Origin: Christensenella sp. UBA2853
Lineage (GTDB): Bacteria > Bacillota > Clostridia > Christensenellales > Aristaeellaceae
Length of the DNA: 64,000 nt
Assembly: GCA_002350845.1 (NCBI GenBank)
Contig: DEFL01000039.1
Coordinates: 19,535-83,534 of the forward strand
Direction of reading: 5' to 3'
Made by a program: the position numbers and the translations under genes. Numbering within the stretch: the stretch's first letter is position 1; each line of letters starts with the position of its first letter. Below, piece after piece: positions 1-7,409 of this stretch. The notes below the pieces were generated by a model. That model made no database searches, was not told the DNA's origin, and worked only from the letters and a program-made list of their open reading frames with translations.

Positions 1-334
1 GGATTTCTTCATTGTTCATCTTCCGGATCCGGAGAGAGAACGCCATGTTCTCATACACTGTGATGTGCGGATACAGTGCATAGTTCTGAAAGACCATGGC
101 GATGTCGCGGTCTTTGGGCTCGACATCATTGACGACGCGGTCGCCGATTTTCAGCGTGCCGCCGGAAATATCCTCTAGACCGGCAACCATGCGCAGTGTG
201 GTTGATTTGCCGCAGCCGGAAGGTCCGACAAAAACGATGAATTCCTTGTCGCGGATACGAAGATTGAAATCGTGCACAGCGACAACATGATTCTCATATT
301 CTTTTTTAATATGTTCAAGCGTTACACTTGCCAT
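1..334 (-). CDS. ABC transporter ATP-binding protein, MsmK/MalK/UgpC type (partial, N-terminal 111 residues)
   Basis: The reading frame starts at 334 with MASVTLEHIKKEYENHVVAV and runs off the window at base 1, so only the N-terminal third is present. The Walker A motif GPSGCGKSTT and the Q-loop region MVFQNYALYPH are visible. These match the CUT1 sugar-import ATPases that power maltodextrin or multiple-sugar uptake from the cytoplasmic side. A GGAGGACTT ribosome binding site lies just upstream. The gene is 30 bases downstream of the MalG-like permease on the same strand, so it is the last visible cistron of the importer operon. In many Firmicutes such an ATPase serves several importers; whether this one is dedicated cannot be judged. 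Confidence 0.93.
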   Translation of the reverse strand, partial: MASVTLEHIKKEYENHVVAVHDFNLRIRDKEFIVFVGPSGCGKSTTLRMVAGLEDISGGTLKIGDRVVNDVEPKDRDIAMVFQNYALYPHITVYENMAFSLRIRKMNNEEI

Positions 335-364
335 AAGAAGTCCTCCATTTCATTGATTGATCCG

Positions 365-1312
365 TCAGCCTTTGACTGCACCGCCGGTTACGCCTTCCAC
401 ATAGTACTTCTGCAGGAACATGAACAGAAGCGTGATGGGAATGGCAACCAGGACGCCGCCTGCGCAGAAACGGGTGAAGTAACCCTGATAGTCGTTCGTG
501 TTGACCCAGCGGTACAGACCGACGGCAACGTTGTAGCTTTCTGCACGGCCTAGTGCAACATAGGATGCAAACACGTAGTCACCCCACGGTGCCATAAAGG
601 CCATCATGATGGTATAAATCACGATCGGCTTGGACATGGGCATGATAATTTTCCAGAACACGAGTGCGCGTGAAGCTCCATCAATTCGGGCGGACTCATC
701 CAGCGATTTCGGAATCGTGTCAAAGAAACCTTTTGAAATATAGTATCCCATGCCAGAGGAGGCACAGTAAATCAGAATGAGGCCGGGAATGGCACCTTCC
801 TGTGTCAGACCAAGCTGCTTGAGCAGGAAGTACAGTGCAATCATGGTCAGGAAGCCGGGGAACATGCCAAGGACCAGGACAACATTCATAAACAGTTTAC
901 GGCCGCGAAAACGCATGCGGGAAAGCGCATAAGAAACGGAGAGAACCATGCAGGTCTGGATGACAGCACAAACCAGTGCAATAATCAGCGTATTGCCGTA
1001 CCACCGGAAGAACATGCCGTCCTGGAAGAGATAGCGGTAATTGTCCAGAGAAAAGTGATGCGGAATCACGTAATCAACCATACCGCCGCTTTCCGTCAGA
1101 TACGAGCGGAAAGACTGAAGGACAAGAAAAACGAATGGAGCAAGCCAGACGATGGACATAATGACGAGGATGGTGTAAATGCTTCTGTTGACATGCTTTT
1201 CGTGATTCTTTTTGCTTCTGAGGTATTTTTCCGTTTTGACTTCACGGATAACACCTTTTTCCTGATCGATCTCAATATCGACTTCAGGAATACTGGTCTT
1301 TTTCGTCGTCAT
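365..1312 (-). CDS. Maltodextrin ABC transporter permease, MalG-like
   Basis: This 315-residue inner-membrane permease has a hydrophilic N-terminus of about 45 residues followed by six hydrophobic stretches. The EAA coupling loop reads ESARIDGASRALVFWKIIMP, the contact point for the ATPase. The family (CUT1, MalG) forms a heterodimer with a MalF-type permease to import maltose or maltodextrins. Its ATG overlaps the stop of the upstream malF-like gene (ATGA), which indicates translational coupling and a 1:1 ratio. A GGAGG site sits 7 bases before the start. The substrate is inferred from the neighbouring extracellular amylase and from resemblance of the operon to mal systems; other oligosaccharides are possible. 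Confidence 0.93.
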   Translation of the reverse strand: MTTKKTSIPEVDIEIDQEKGVIREVKTEKYLRSKKNHEKHVNRSIYTILVIMSIVWLAPFVFLVLQSFRSYLTESGGMVDYVIPHHFSLDNYRYLFQDGMFFRWYGNTLIIALVCAVIQTCMVLSVSYALSRMRFRGRKLFMNVVLVLGMFPGFLTMIALYFLLKQLGLTQEGAIPGLILIYCASSGMGYYISKGFFDTIPKSLDESARIDGASRALVFWKIIMPMSKPIVIYTIMMAFMAPWGDYVFASYVALGRAESYNVAVGLYRWVNTNDYQGYFTRFCAGGVLVAIPITLLFMFLQKYYVEGVTGGAVKG

Positions 1313-2790
1313 TGGAAATCCTCCTCATTCTTCACAGAAGGCATCAGGTTATATACCACCAGGTTGATGATGACCGTGATGATAAAGACCAGAATACCGA
1401 TAACTGCTGCAATTTTATAGTTGGTGTCAGAAACGGTCATCTTATACAGCCAGGTAATCAGAAGATCCGTGTAGCCGGCGTTGCCTGCAAGCTCCATAGA
1501 AAGCGGTTTGCCCTGCGTGAGCAGGAAGATGACGTTAAAGTTGTTGATGTTTCCTATAAACGAAGTCAGCAGATAAGGGCCGGTAACAAAGAGCATGTAC
1601 GGAAGAGTAATCTTCATGTACATCTGGATTGCGTTGGCACCATCCATGCGGGCACTTTCATAGAGATCGGCAGGAATATTCATGAGAATGCCGGTGGCAA
1701 TGAGCATGAGATAGGGGATACCAATCCAGAGGTTAATGAGGATAACCGTGAAACGGGCCCAGTGCGCATTGGTCCAGAAGGGAATCGGCTCGGATATCCA
1801 TTTCCACCGCATCAGCGTGCCGTTGATCAGGCCGTCAGCCGCGAACATTTTGGAGACATACAGGAGGGAGACAAACTGGGGGATGGCGATGGTCATGACG
1901 AGAATGGTGCGCCAGACCTTCTTGAACTTGATGCCTTTTTTATTAATCATGATGGCAACAAGCATTCCCATGAAATAATTAAGGAACGTTGCAAAAAAGG
2001 CCCAGACCAGTGTCCAGAACAGAACCTGCCTGAACGTATCGCCATAGTTTGCTCCGCCGGTGGAGAGCAGTGTATGGAAGTTGTCCCAGCCGACCCAGGT
2101 GAAGAGCTTGGACGGGGGCTGATGCTCATAGTCAAAGTTTGTGAAGGCGACAAGGATCATGAAAATGATCGGAAGGACGGTGAATGTGAAGATACCGAGT
2201 GTAGGCAGTGCAAGCAGGGTTTTATGGAACTGCTCATCGGCCATGGACTGGAGATCTTCTTTACCTGTCTGCAGTCTTTTTCCTTCTTTGATGTATTTCT
2301 GGCCGAGTTTGTTCTGGCGGACATTGACCCGCCACGTATAGATGAATGCCAGAATAAAGAAAATGGTCAGAATACCGTAGAGAAGGATGAAAAAAGAGTT
2401 ATCGCCATAGACTGTGACGCGGCCTTTCTTGGTTGTCGGTATATCACCAAGGGTGCTGAACTTTGCAAGATAAGGCATGCCGAAGTTAAACATGTAGAGA
2501 TTAAATACCGTCTGAAACAGGAAAAACAGAATGCCGCGGAGCCACTGGCCGCGTGCACAGTTTCCGAATCCCATGACGAGGAAGGAAATGCGGGTTTTCC
2601 AGTCGCCGTTTACAAATGTCATGACTACATCTTTGACATTGGCACCAAACAGGCAGATGATATGCCAGATGGATCGAAACAGTTTCTGAACGCCCCGGAC
2701 GATCCCCATCGGAATCCGCTTCAGAAAACTCAGAAAATCATATCCGATTTTGGCGGCTTTACTGAGCTTCAGATAATCCAGATCCGTCAT
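1309..2790 (-). CDS. Maltodextrin ABC transporter permease, MalF-like, with N-terminal extension
   Basis: This 493-residue permease carries the EAA loop motif ESARMDGANAIQMYMKITLP and the 'FTNFDY' region usual before the core domain of MalF proteins. The N-terminal 200 residues hold additional hydrophobic segments and a basic loop (VRQNKLGQKYIKEGKR), so it is longer than most Gram-positive MalF proteins. I chose the ATG at 2790 over an upstream in-frame codon because GGAGGT lies 7 bases before it. It is downstream of the binding-protein gene, separated by a terminator-like hairpin, and it overlaps malG by four bases. Role: membrane half of a sugar importer; the sugar is inferred. Confidence 0.92.
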   Translation of the reverse strand: MTDLDYLKLSKAAKIGYDFLSFLKRIPMGIVRGVQKLFRSIWHIICLFGANVKDVVMTFVNGDWKTRISFLVMGFGNCARGQWLRGILFFLFQTVFNLYMFNFGMPYLAKFSTLGDIPTTKKGRVTVYGDNSFFILLYGILTIFFILAFIYTWRVNVRQNKLGQKYIKEGKRLQTGKEDLQSMADEQFHKTLLALPTLGIFTFTVLPIIFMILVAFTNFDYEHQPPSKLFTWVGWDNFHTLLSTGGANYGDTFRQVLFWTLVWAFFATFLNYFMGMLVAIMINKKGIKFKKVWRTILVMTIAIPQFVSLLYVSKMFAADGLINGTLMRWKWISEPIPFWTNAHWARFTVILINLWIGIPYLMLIATGILMNIPADLYESARMDGANAIQMYMKITLPYMLFVTGPYLLTSFIGNINNFNVIFLLTQGKPLSMELAGNAGYTDLLITWLYKMTVSDTNYKIAAVIGILVFIITVIINLVVYNLMPSVKNEEDFQ

Positions 2791-2814
2791 GAATGTGACC
2801 TCCATGCATAATTG

Positions 2815-2845
2815 CAAAAAGGAGGACTGGTATACCAGCCCTCCT
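2815..2845 (-). terminator. Intercistronic hairpin between binding-protein and permease genes
   Basis: GGAGG-A-CTGG at 2821-2830 pairs with CCAG-C-CCTCC at 2835-2844 around a TATA loop. On the minus strand the hairpin is followed by TTTTT (2820-2816), the form of an intrinsic terminator. It sits between the binding-protein gene and the permease genes, where partial termination or 3'-end protection would give more binding protein than permease. Confidence 0.75.
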
Positions 2846-2858
2846 GAGTAACATCTTT

Positions 2859-4061
2859 TTACTTGACGTAGGTGCCAGCAGTCGTCTGGAAGTTAGTCAG
2901 AGTAGAAAGGAGTTCTTCATCGGACGCATTATCCAGCTTGTCAGCGATGATGTCATCACCAAGAGCGGTGGCCAGAGACCAGTATTCACCAGGATACTGT
3001 CCCTGAGGCATGGTGAACGCCAGCTGTGCGGCAAGAGCTGCAAGGGCTTCGTTGGCCTTTACAGATTCATCCTGCTGAGCAGCGAGATTGGAGGGACCCC
3101 ACTGTACTGCGTTGTAACGAGCGAGCTGTACTTCGCCGGAAGTCAGGAAAGCAGCGAGCGCATCGCATGCAGCGAGCTTGTTTTCATCAACCTGAGGCTT
3201 GACACCGAGCATCTTGAATCCGCCGAAACCACCCAGCTGATAGCCGTCCACAACAGGAAGCTTTGCAGCGGCGAAGTTGTCACCGAGCATTTCTTTCACA
3301 GCGTTGGAATCCCAGGTGCCGTCAACGATCGCACCGAGGTTGGTCGCGTTGGAAGCAGAAGAACCGTTCACAAAGGCAGGGCTCTTGGCAAGCTTGATCA
3401 TGCTCTTGAGTGCCTTTACGCCGTTTTCGGAAGCATAGTCGCAGTTCATGGCAACCAGATTGCCTTCAGCGTCGGTGTCATAGGTCAGGGAGCAGCCTGC
3501 GCCGAAGAAGAAAGCGGTCTGATACCAACCGGAGTTGATTTCCATGTAGAAGCTCTTGCCGGCCTTTTCGCAGTCAGCCAGAATCTTATCCAGATCGGAA
3601 GGATCGGTGACAACGCTCTTGTCATAATAGAGGAAGTAGCCGTTATCGCTGGTCATGGGATAGGCATACATAACGTCGCCCATCTTGACTGCGGCAACAG
3701 AGCCCGCGTCATTTTCGGCTTCAACAACCTTGGCGTTTTCTTCTTCAACGACTTCCAGAGCACCGGCAGCAACAAGGCGGGCCAGCTGATCCTGGGCAAA
3801 ACCAAAGATATCAGCGCCACCTTCAACGTCGGTGATCATGTTGGAAGCAGCATCGCCTTCGCCGACAGCCTGAACCGTCACGATAAAGCCTGCGTACTCA
3901 GGATGTGCAGCCTTGAAAGCTTCAACCTGCTGATTGGTGAAGTCCACAACAGCTTCAGCAACCCAGACTTTAATTTCGCCATTGAAGCCCTCTGCGTTCG
4001 CAAAAGCGCACACAGAAACCATCATGGCAAGTGCCAGGACAAGAGAAAGGAACTTTTTCAT
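2859..4061 (-). CDS. Extracellular sugar-binding protein of the maltodextrin ABC importer
   Basis: This 400-residue exported protein begins with a signal peptide MKKFLSLVLALAMMVSVCAF and a plausible signal peptidase I site at ANA|EG. The mature part has the SBP_bac_1 pattern of a MalE-type protein (GEIKVWVAEAVVDFTNQQVE near the N-terminus, 'YAYPMTSDNGYFLYYDKS' in the middle). A cysteine occurs in the signal region (VSVC), but the surrounding residues do not form a good lipobox, which is unusual because Gram-positive binding proteins are normally lipid-anchored. It is the first gene of the importer operon, with a consensus promoter upstream and a hairpin downstream. GGAGGAATT precedes the ATG. 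Ligand specificity is inferred from context only. Confidence 0.93.
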   Translation of the reverse strand: MKKFLSLVLALAMMVSVCAFANAEGFNGEIKVWVAEAVVDFTNQQVEAFKAAHPEYAGFIVTVQAVGEGDAASNMITDVEGGADIFGFAQDQLARLVAAGALEVVEEENAKVVEAENDAGSVAAVKMGDVMYAYPMTSDNGYFLYYDKSVVTDPSDLDKILADCEKAGKSFYMEINSGWYQTAFFFGAGCSLTYDTDAEGNLVAMNCDYASENGVKALKSMIKLAKSPAFVNGSSASNATNLGAIVDGTWDSNAVKEMLGDNFAAAKLPVVDGYQLGGFGGFKMLGVKPQVDENKLAACDALAAFLTSGEVQLARYNAVQWGPSNLAAQQDESVKANEALAALAAQLAFTMPQGQYPGEYWSLATALGDDIIADKLDNASDEELLSTLTNFQTTAGTYVK

Positions 4062-4103
4062 AGAGAATTCCTCCTATTAATTTTTCAACCCATTACGGGT
4101 AGA

Positions 4104-4115
4104 CGGCAACGTCGT
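4104..4115. promoter_or_regulatory. Possible operator (inverted repeat) in the importer leader
   Basis: GACG-GCAA-CGTC is a short inverted repeat lying just downstream of the -10 element of the sugar importer promoter. The position suits a repressor site. The arms are short, so this could be chance. Confidence 0.25.
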
Positions 4116-4128
4116 CCGGTCGGCTTAG

Positions 4129-4157
4129 ATTATATCATATATTTGCCAAAATGTCAA
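4129..4157 (-). promoter_or_regulatory. Consensus sigma-A promoter for the sugar importer operon
   Basis: On the minus strand TTGACA (4157-4152) is followed by a 17-base spacer and TATAAT (4134-4129). This is a perfect match to the housekeeping consensus, 68 bases upstream of the binding-protein start. Confidence 0.9.
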
Positions 4158-4255
4158 AATAAACCGTGAAACATACCAGAAATGGAGAAACATCAAGGAA
4201 AGGCCCATGAAACGACCGGTACAGCATGAATACAGGATTGGAATACAGAAATCTA

Positions 4256-4284
4256 TTGAAGAGGAAGTCAAAAAGGCTTACAAT
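4256..4284 (+). promoter_or_regulatory. Promoter for the clostripain-like protease
   Basis: TTGAAG (4256-4261), a 17-base spacer, then TACAAT (4279-4284), 48 bases before the ATG at 4333. Confidence 0.65.
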
Positions 4285-4332
4285 TCCATAGAATGGAAAG
4301 GTACATTATCTTAAGTCAAGGGAGGAAGTTAT

Positions 4333-7068
4333 ATGAGTGAGCCGCGTCGGGGAGGACGTGAACGCCGTGTCACCGGCCAGGGGCATGGAGTCGAGAAAAA
4401 AGGTCAGGGTCTTGGCACCGGACCGGTAGGAACGACCGGTGGGATGAACGGCGGATCCAGTGCGCGTTCTGGCCAGCCTTCACAGGGCAGAACACCGGGA
4501 AACACACCCGGTTCATCATCCTCAAGGCCGCAGCCGCGTCCCAGAACACCGATCGGCCAGGCAGGCGGCATCTTTACCGGTCATTCCGCCGGGAACAGGC
4601 CTGCCGGTTCTTCGTATCATACAAACACAAGACCCGGGACACGGCCGTCATCTTCCAGCACACAGCCATATTCTTCCGGCGCGAGGCCGTCATCTTCCGG
4701 TACACGGCCTTCCTCGGGAAAAGGTGGATTCAATCCGCTGGTGCTGATTGTGATCCTCTTTCTGGTCTTTGGCGGCGGGGGATCGATGCTCTTTGGCGGG
4801 TCGAACAACAACAATAATAACGGATATGACTCATCTCTGATCGCCTACACGCAATCTCCTGCCAGCACGCCGAGAATCACAGCAACGCCCAGAATCACTG
4901 CAGCGCCTGTGACGGCGACGCCGAAAGCCAAAGCGACAGCGACACCGAAGGCCAAAGCCACGAAGAAGCCTTCAAGCTGGTACAATCAGGTGCTTTCAGG
5001 CGTGCAGGAGCACGTCAATACGAATTCTTCCACGCTGGCTTCGACCAGTGTATCGGGCATTCGTGAACGCTATACAAAACTGGCAGGAAACGGAAACGAC
5101 ACAGTCACCATCATGGTGTACATGTGCGGTACGGATCTGGAGAGCAGAAGCGGGATGGCAAGCTCGGACCTCCAGGAAATGGCCAAAGCAAAGTATGGCG
5201 ATAATGTACGCATCATTGTGTATACGGGTGGATGCAGGGCCTGGAAAGTATCCGGTATCTCCTCAAGAGTCAATCAGATCTGGCGCGTGCAGGACGGAAA
5301 ACTCAGAAGCCTGGTCAGTGATGACGGCACGGCATCCATGACCAATCCCTCGACACTGACCCGCTTTATCCGGTACTGTGCCGACAATTATCCGGCAAGC
5401 CGGTATGAGCTGATCATGTGGGACCATGGCGGCGGTTCTGTGACGGGATTTGGATATGATGAAAAGAATGCCTCCGCCGGTTCCATGTCGCTTGCCGGTT
5501 TGAATACGGCCCTGAAAGACGCCGGTGTCAAATTTGACTTTGTTGGTTTTGATGCCTGTCTGATGGCAACCGTTGAAACCGCACTGATGACCAGCCGCTA
5601 TGCGGATTACATGATTGCATCGGAGGAGAGCGAACCGGGCATCGGCTGGTATTATACCAACTGGCTGACGAAGCTGGGCCGGAACACCTCCATGGACACA
5701 GCCAGCCTTGGCCGGGAAATCGTGGATGACTTTGTGAGCGCATGCGCCCGCCAGGTGCCCGGTCAGACCACAACACTCAGCGTGGTTGACCTTGCACAGG
5801 TGGAGTCCCAGGTGCCGCAGGCATTTTCCGACTTCAGCAGGTCGATCAGCTCTCTGATCCAGCAGAAAGAGTATCAGACAGTATCGAACGCGAGAAACGG
5901 CAGCCGTGAGTTTGCGCGCTCTTCCAAAATTGACCAGGTCGACCTCGCAGACCTTGCTCTGAGAATGGGGACGGATGAAGGGCAGAAGCTTGCCCAGGTT
6001 ATTCAGTCCTGCGTGAAATACAACAGAGTCTCCGGTGTCTCGAATGCGTATGGCCTCTCTGTGTATTTCCCCTACAAGAAGATCAGCAATGTGGATAAAG
6101 CGGTAAGGACCTATCAGCAGATCGGTCTGGATGACGCATACAGCGACTGTATCCGTGCTTTTGCCAGTTTGGAATCGAGCGGACAGATTGCTGCAGGAGG
6201 ATCCTCCAACCCGCTGGGATCGCTGCTCGGCGGCGGATACTCCACGTCTTCCGCCTATTCTTCGGAAGACCTGCTCAATGAACTCCTGGGCAGTTTCTTC
6301 AGCGGAGGCAGTTCGTACAGCTCTGGTGGCAGTTCGTACAGCGCAGGCGGCATGGGTTCTCTTGATTTCCTGTTTGGCAGAAATCTCTCTGATCAGGAGA
6401 TTACAGAGTATGTGCTGGACCATCACCTCAATGCGGCGGACCTTGTATTCCGCGCATCGGGCAACCATATGGTGCTGGCTCTTTCTGAGGAGCAGAGAGA
6501 ACTTGTCACAGGGATTGAACAGAACGTCTTTGTCGATGACGGGAACGGCTTTATTGATCTTGGTCTGGACAATGTGTATTCCTTTGACGATCAGGGAAAT
6601 CTGGTCGCTGACCTTTCCGGCGTATGGCTGTCGATCGACGGACAGATTGTTCCGTATTATCACCTGACAAGCGAAACAGAGGGGGATGCTTACCGGTACA
6701 CCGGCTACATTCCCGCGCTCCTGAATGGGACTCGTGTCAATCTGATGGTTGTGTTTGATAACGAGCACGAGTATGGGTATATTGCAGGCACGCAGACCGA
6801 TTACATTTCTGGTGAAACAGAAGCACAGGCAAAACTGGATGGCACCCTGAAAGAGGGCGATGTGCTTCAGTTTGTCTGTGACTACTATGCATATGACGGG
6901 ACTTATTCGGATTCCTATGTCTTTGGCAATCCTGTGACGGTGGGCAGGGACGTGGTCGTATCGGATGCCTATCTTCCGGAAAACCTGAAGCTGCGCGTGA
7001 CATACCGCATTACAGACCTGTATAATCAGGCCTACTGGTCGAACGCGATGAATGTCATCACACAGTAA
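4333..7068 (+). CDS. Membrane-tethered clostripain-like cysteine protease (peptidase C11 family)
   Basis: This 911-residue protein begins with about 130 residues of Gly/Ser/Pro/Arg-rich low-complexity sequence, then one transmembrane segment near residues 134-150, then an Ala-Thr-Pro-Lys linker. The peptidase C11 domain follows: TVTIMVYMCGTDLE, the catalytic His in WDHGGG (about residue 365) and the catalytic Cys in FDACLM (about residue 409). A Gly/Ser-rich loop and a C-terminal beta-rich domain complete it. There is no N-terminal signal peptide, so a type II orientation with an external protease is expected. Clostripain relatives cleave after Arg or Lys; the target here is unknown. A GGGAGGAAG site precedes the ATG, and a strong terminator follows. 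Confidence 0.88.
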   Translation: MSEPRRGGRERRVTGQGHGVEKKGQGLGTGPVGTTGGMNGGSSARSGQPSQGRTPGNTPGSSSSRPQPRPRTPIGQAGGIFTGHSAGNRPAGSSYHTNTRPGTRPSSSSTQPYSSGARPSSSGTRPSSGKGGFNPLVLIVILFLVFGGGGSMLFGGSNNNNNNGYDSSLIAYTQSPASTPRITATPRITAAPVTATPKAKATATPKAKATKKPSSWYNQVLSGVQEHVNTNSSTLASTSVSGIRERYTKLAGNGNDTVTIMVYMCGTDLESRSGMASSDLQEMAKAKYGDNVRIIVYTGGCRAWKVSGISSRVNQIWRVQDGKLRSLVSDDGTASMTNPSTLTRFIRYCADNYPASRYELIMWDHGGGSVTGFGYDEKNASAGSMSLAGLNTALKDAGVKFDFVGFDACLMATVETALMTSRYADYMIASEESEPGIGWYYTNWLTKLGRNTSMDTASLGREIVDDFVSACARQVPGQTTTLSVVDLAQVESQVPQAFSDFSRSISSLIQQKEYQTVSNARNGSREFARSSKIDQVDLADLALRMGTDEGQKLAQVIQSCVKYNRVSGVSNAYGLSVYFPYKKISNVDKAVRTYQQIGLDDAYSDCIRAFASLESSGQIAAGGSSNPLGSLLGGGYSTSSAYSSEDLLNELLGSFFSGGSSYSSGGSSYSAGGMGSLDFLFGRNLSDQEITEYVLDHHLNAADLVFRASGNHMVLALSEEQRELVTGIEQNVFVDDGNGFIDLGLDNVYSFDDQGNLVADLSGVWLSIDGQIVPYYHLTSETEGDAYRYTGYIPALLNGTRVNLMVVFDNEHEYGYIAGTQTDYISGETEAQAKLDGTLKEGDVLQFVCDYYAYDGTYSDSYVFGNPVTVGRDVVVSDAYLPENLKLRVTYRITDLYNQAYWSNAMNVITQ

Positions 7069-7078
7069 AGCACAATAC

Positions 7079-7117
7079 AAAACGGCAGGCAGCCAGGAGA
7101 GCTGCCTGCCGTTTTCT
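7079..7117 (+). terminator. Intrinsic terminator of the clostripain-like gene
   Basis: AACGGCAGGCAGC (7081-7093) pairs with GCTGCCTGCCGTT (7101-7113) as a 13-bp perfect stem with a 7-base loop, followed by a short T-run. It also appears to have been the insertion target of the group II intron remnant that starts at 7119. Confidence 0.92.
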
Positions 7118-7118
7118 G

Positions 7119-7405
7119 GTGCGCCAGGCATGGCACACATCTTGCCGGTGAAAGTCCGGCCACGGGTTCCTACAGCCATGTGTAGCGACCGACAAGCCAA
7201 TGGCAGTAATGATCCATGGGTGGAGGAAGTCATGTAGCAAAACTGTGAGCCTACGAACAGAAACCTGATGAGGCCAAACGGTGGATAAGGGTGCCAGTGA
7301 ACCTGAAGTCCGAAATGTAGACATAAAACCGAGACGGTAAATCAGGAGCCGCGAAAGCGGGGTAGATCAATCCTACCGCTTGCAGCGAAAGATGTGTGCA
7401 TTAAC
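7119..7405 (+). mobile_element. Group II intron remnant (class C-like), 5' domain I only
   Basis: The element starts with GTGCG at 7119-7123, the conserved 5' end of group II introns, followed by CCAGGCATGG, similar to the start of class C introns. Further domain I-like features are GTGAAAGTCCGGCC and GAACCTGAAGTCCGAAATG. It begins a few bases after a rho-independent terminator stem, the known target of class C introns. The putative IBS1 TTTCTG (7113-7118) next to the splice site is fully complementary to CAGAAA at 7258-7263, a candidate EBS1. No reverse transcriptase frame, domain V or 3' end was found before the amylase stop at 7410, so this is a truncated fossil. The 3' boundary is approximate. 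Confidence 0.75.
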
Positions 7406-7409
7406 AGGA

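Noticed and set aside
1312..2811. A 499-codon plus-strand frame opposite the MalF-like permease
   Set aside because: The translation is low in hydrophobic residues and has no motif; the minus strand encodes a clear permease.
5263..7233. A 656-codon minus-strand frame opposite the clostripain-like gene
   Set aside because: It overlaps a well-supported protease gene and runs through its terminator and into the intron remnant; no family resemblance.
7341..7405. Group II intron domain V at the end of the remnant
   Set aside because: A small GCGAAAGC hairpin is present, but the 34-base domain V pattern with its catalytic triad and a 3' splice site are missing.
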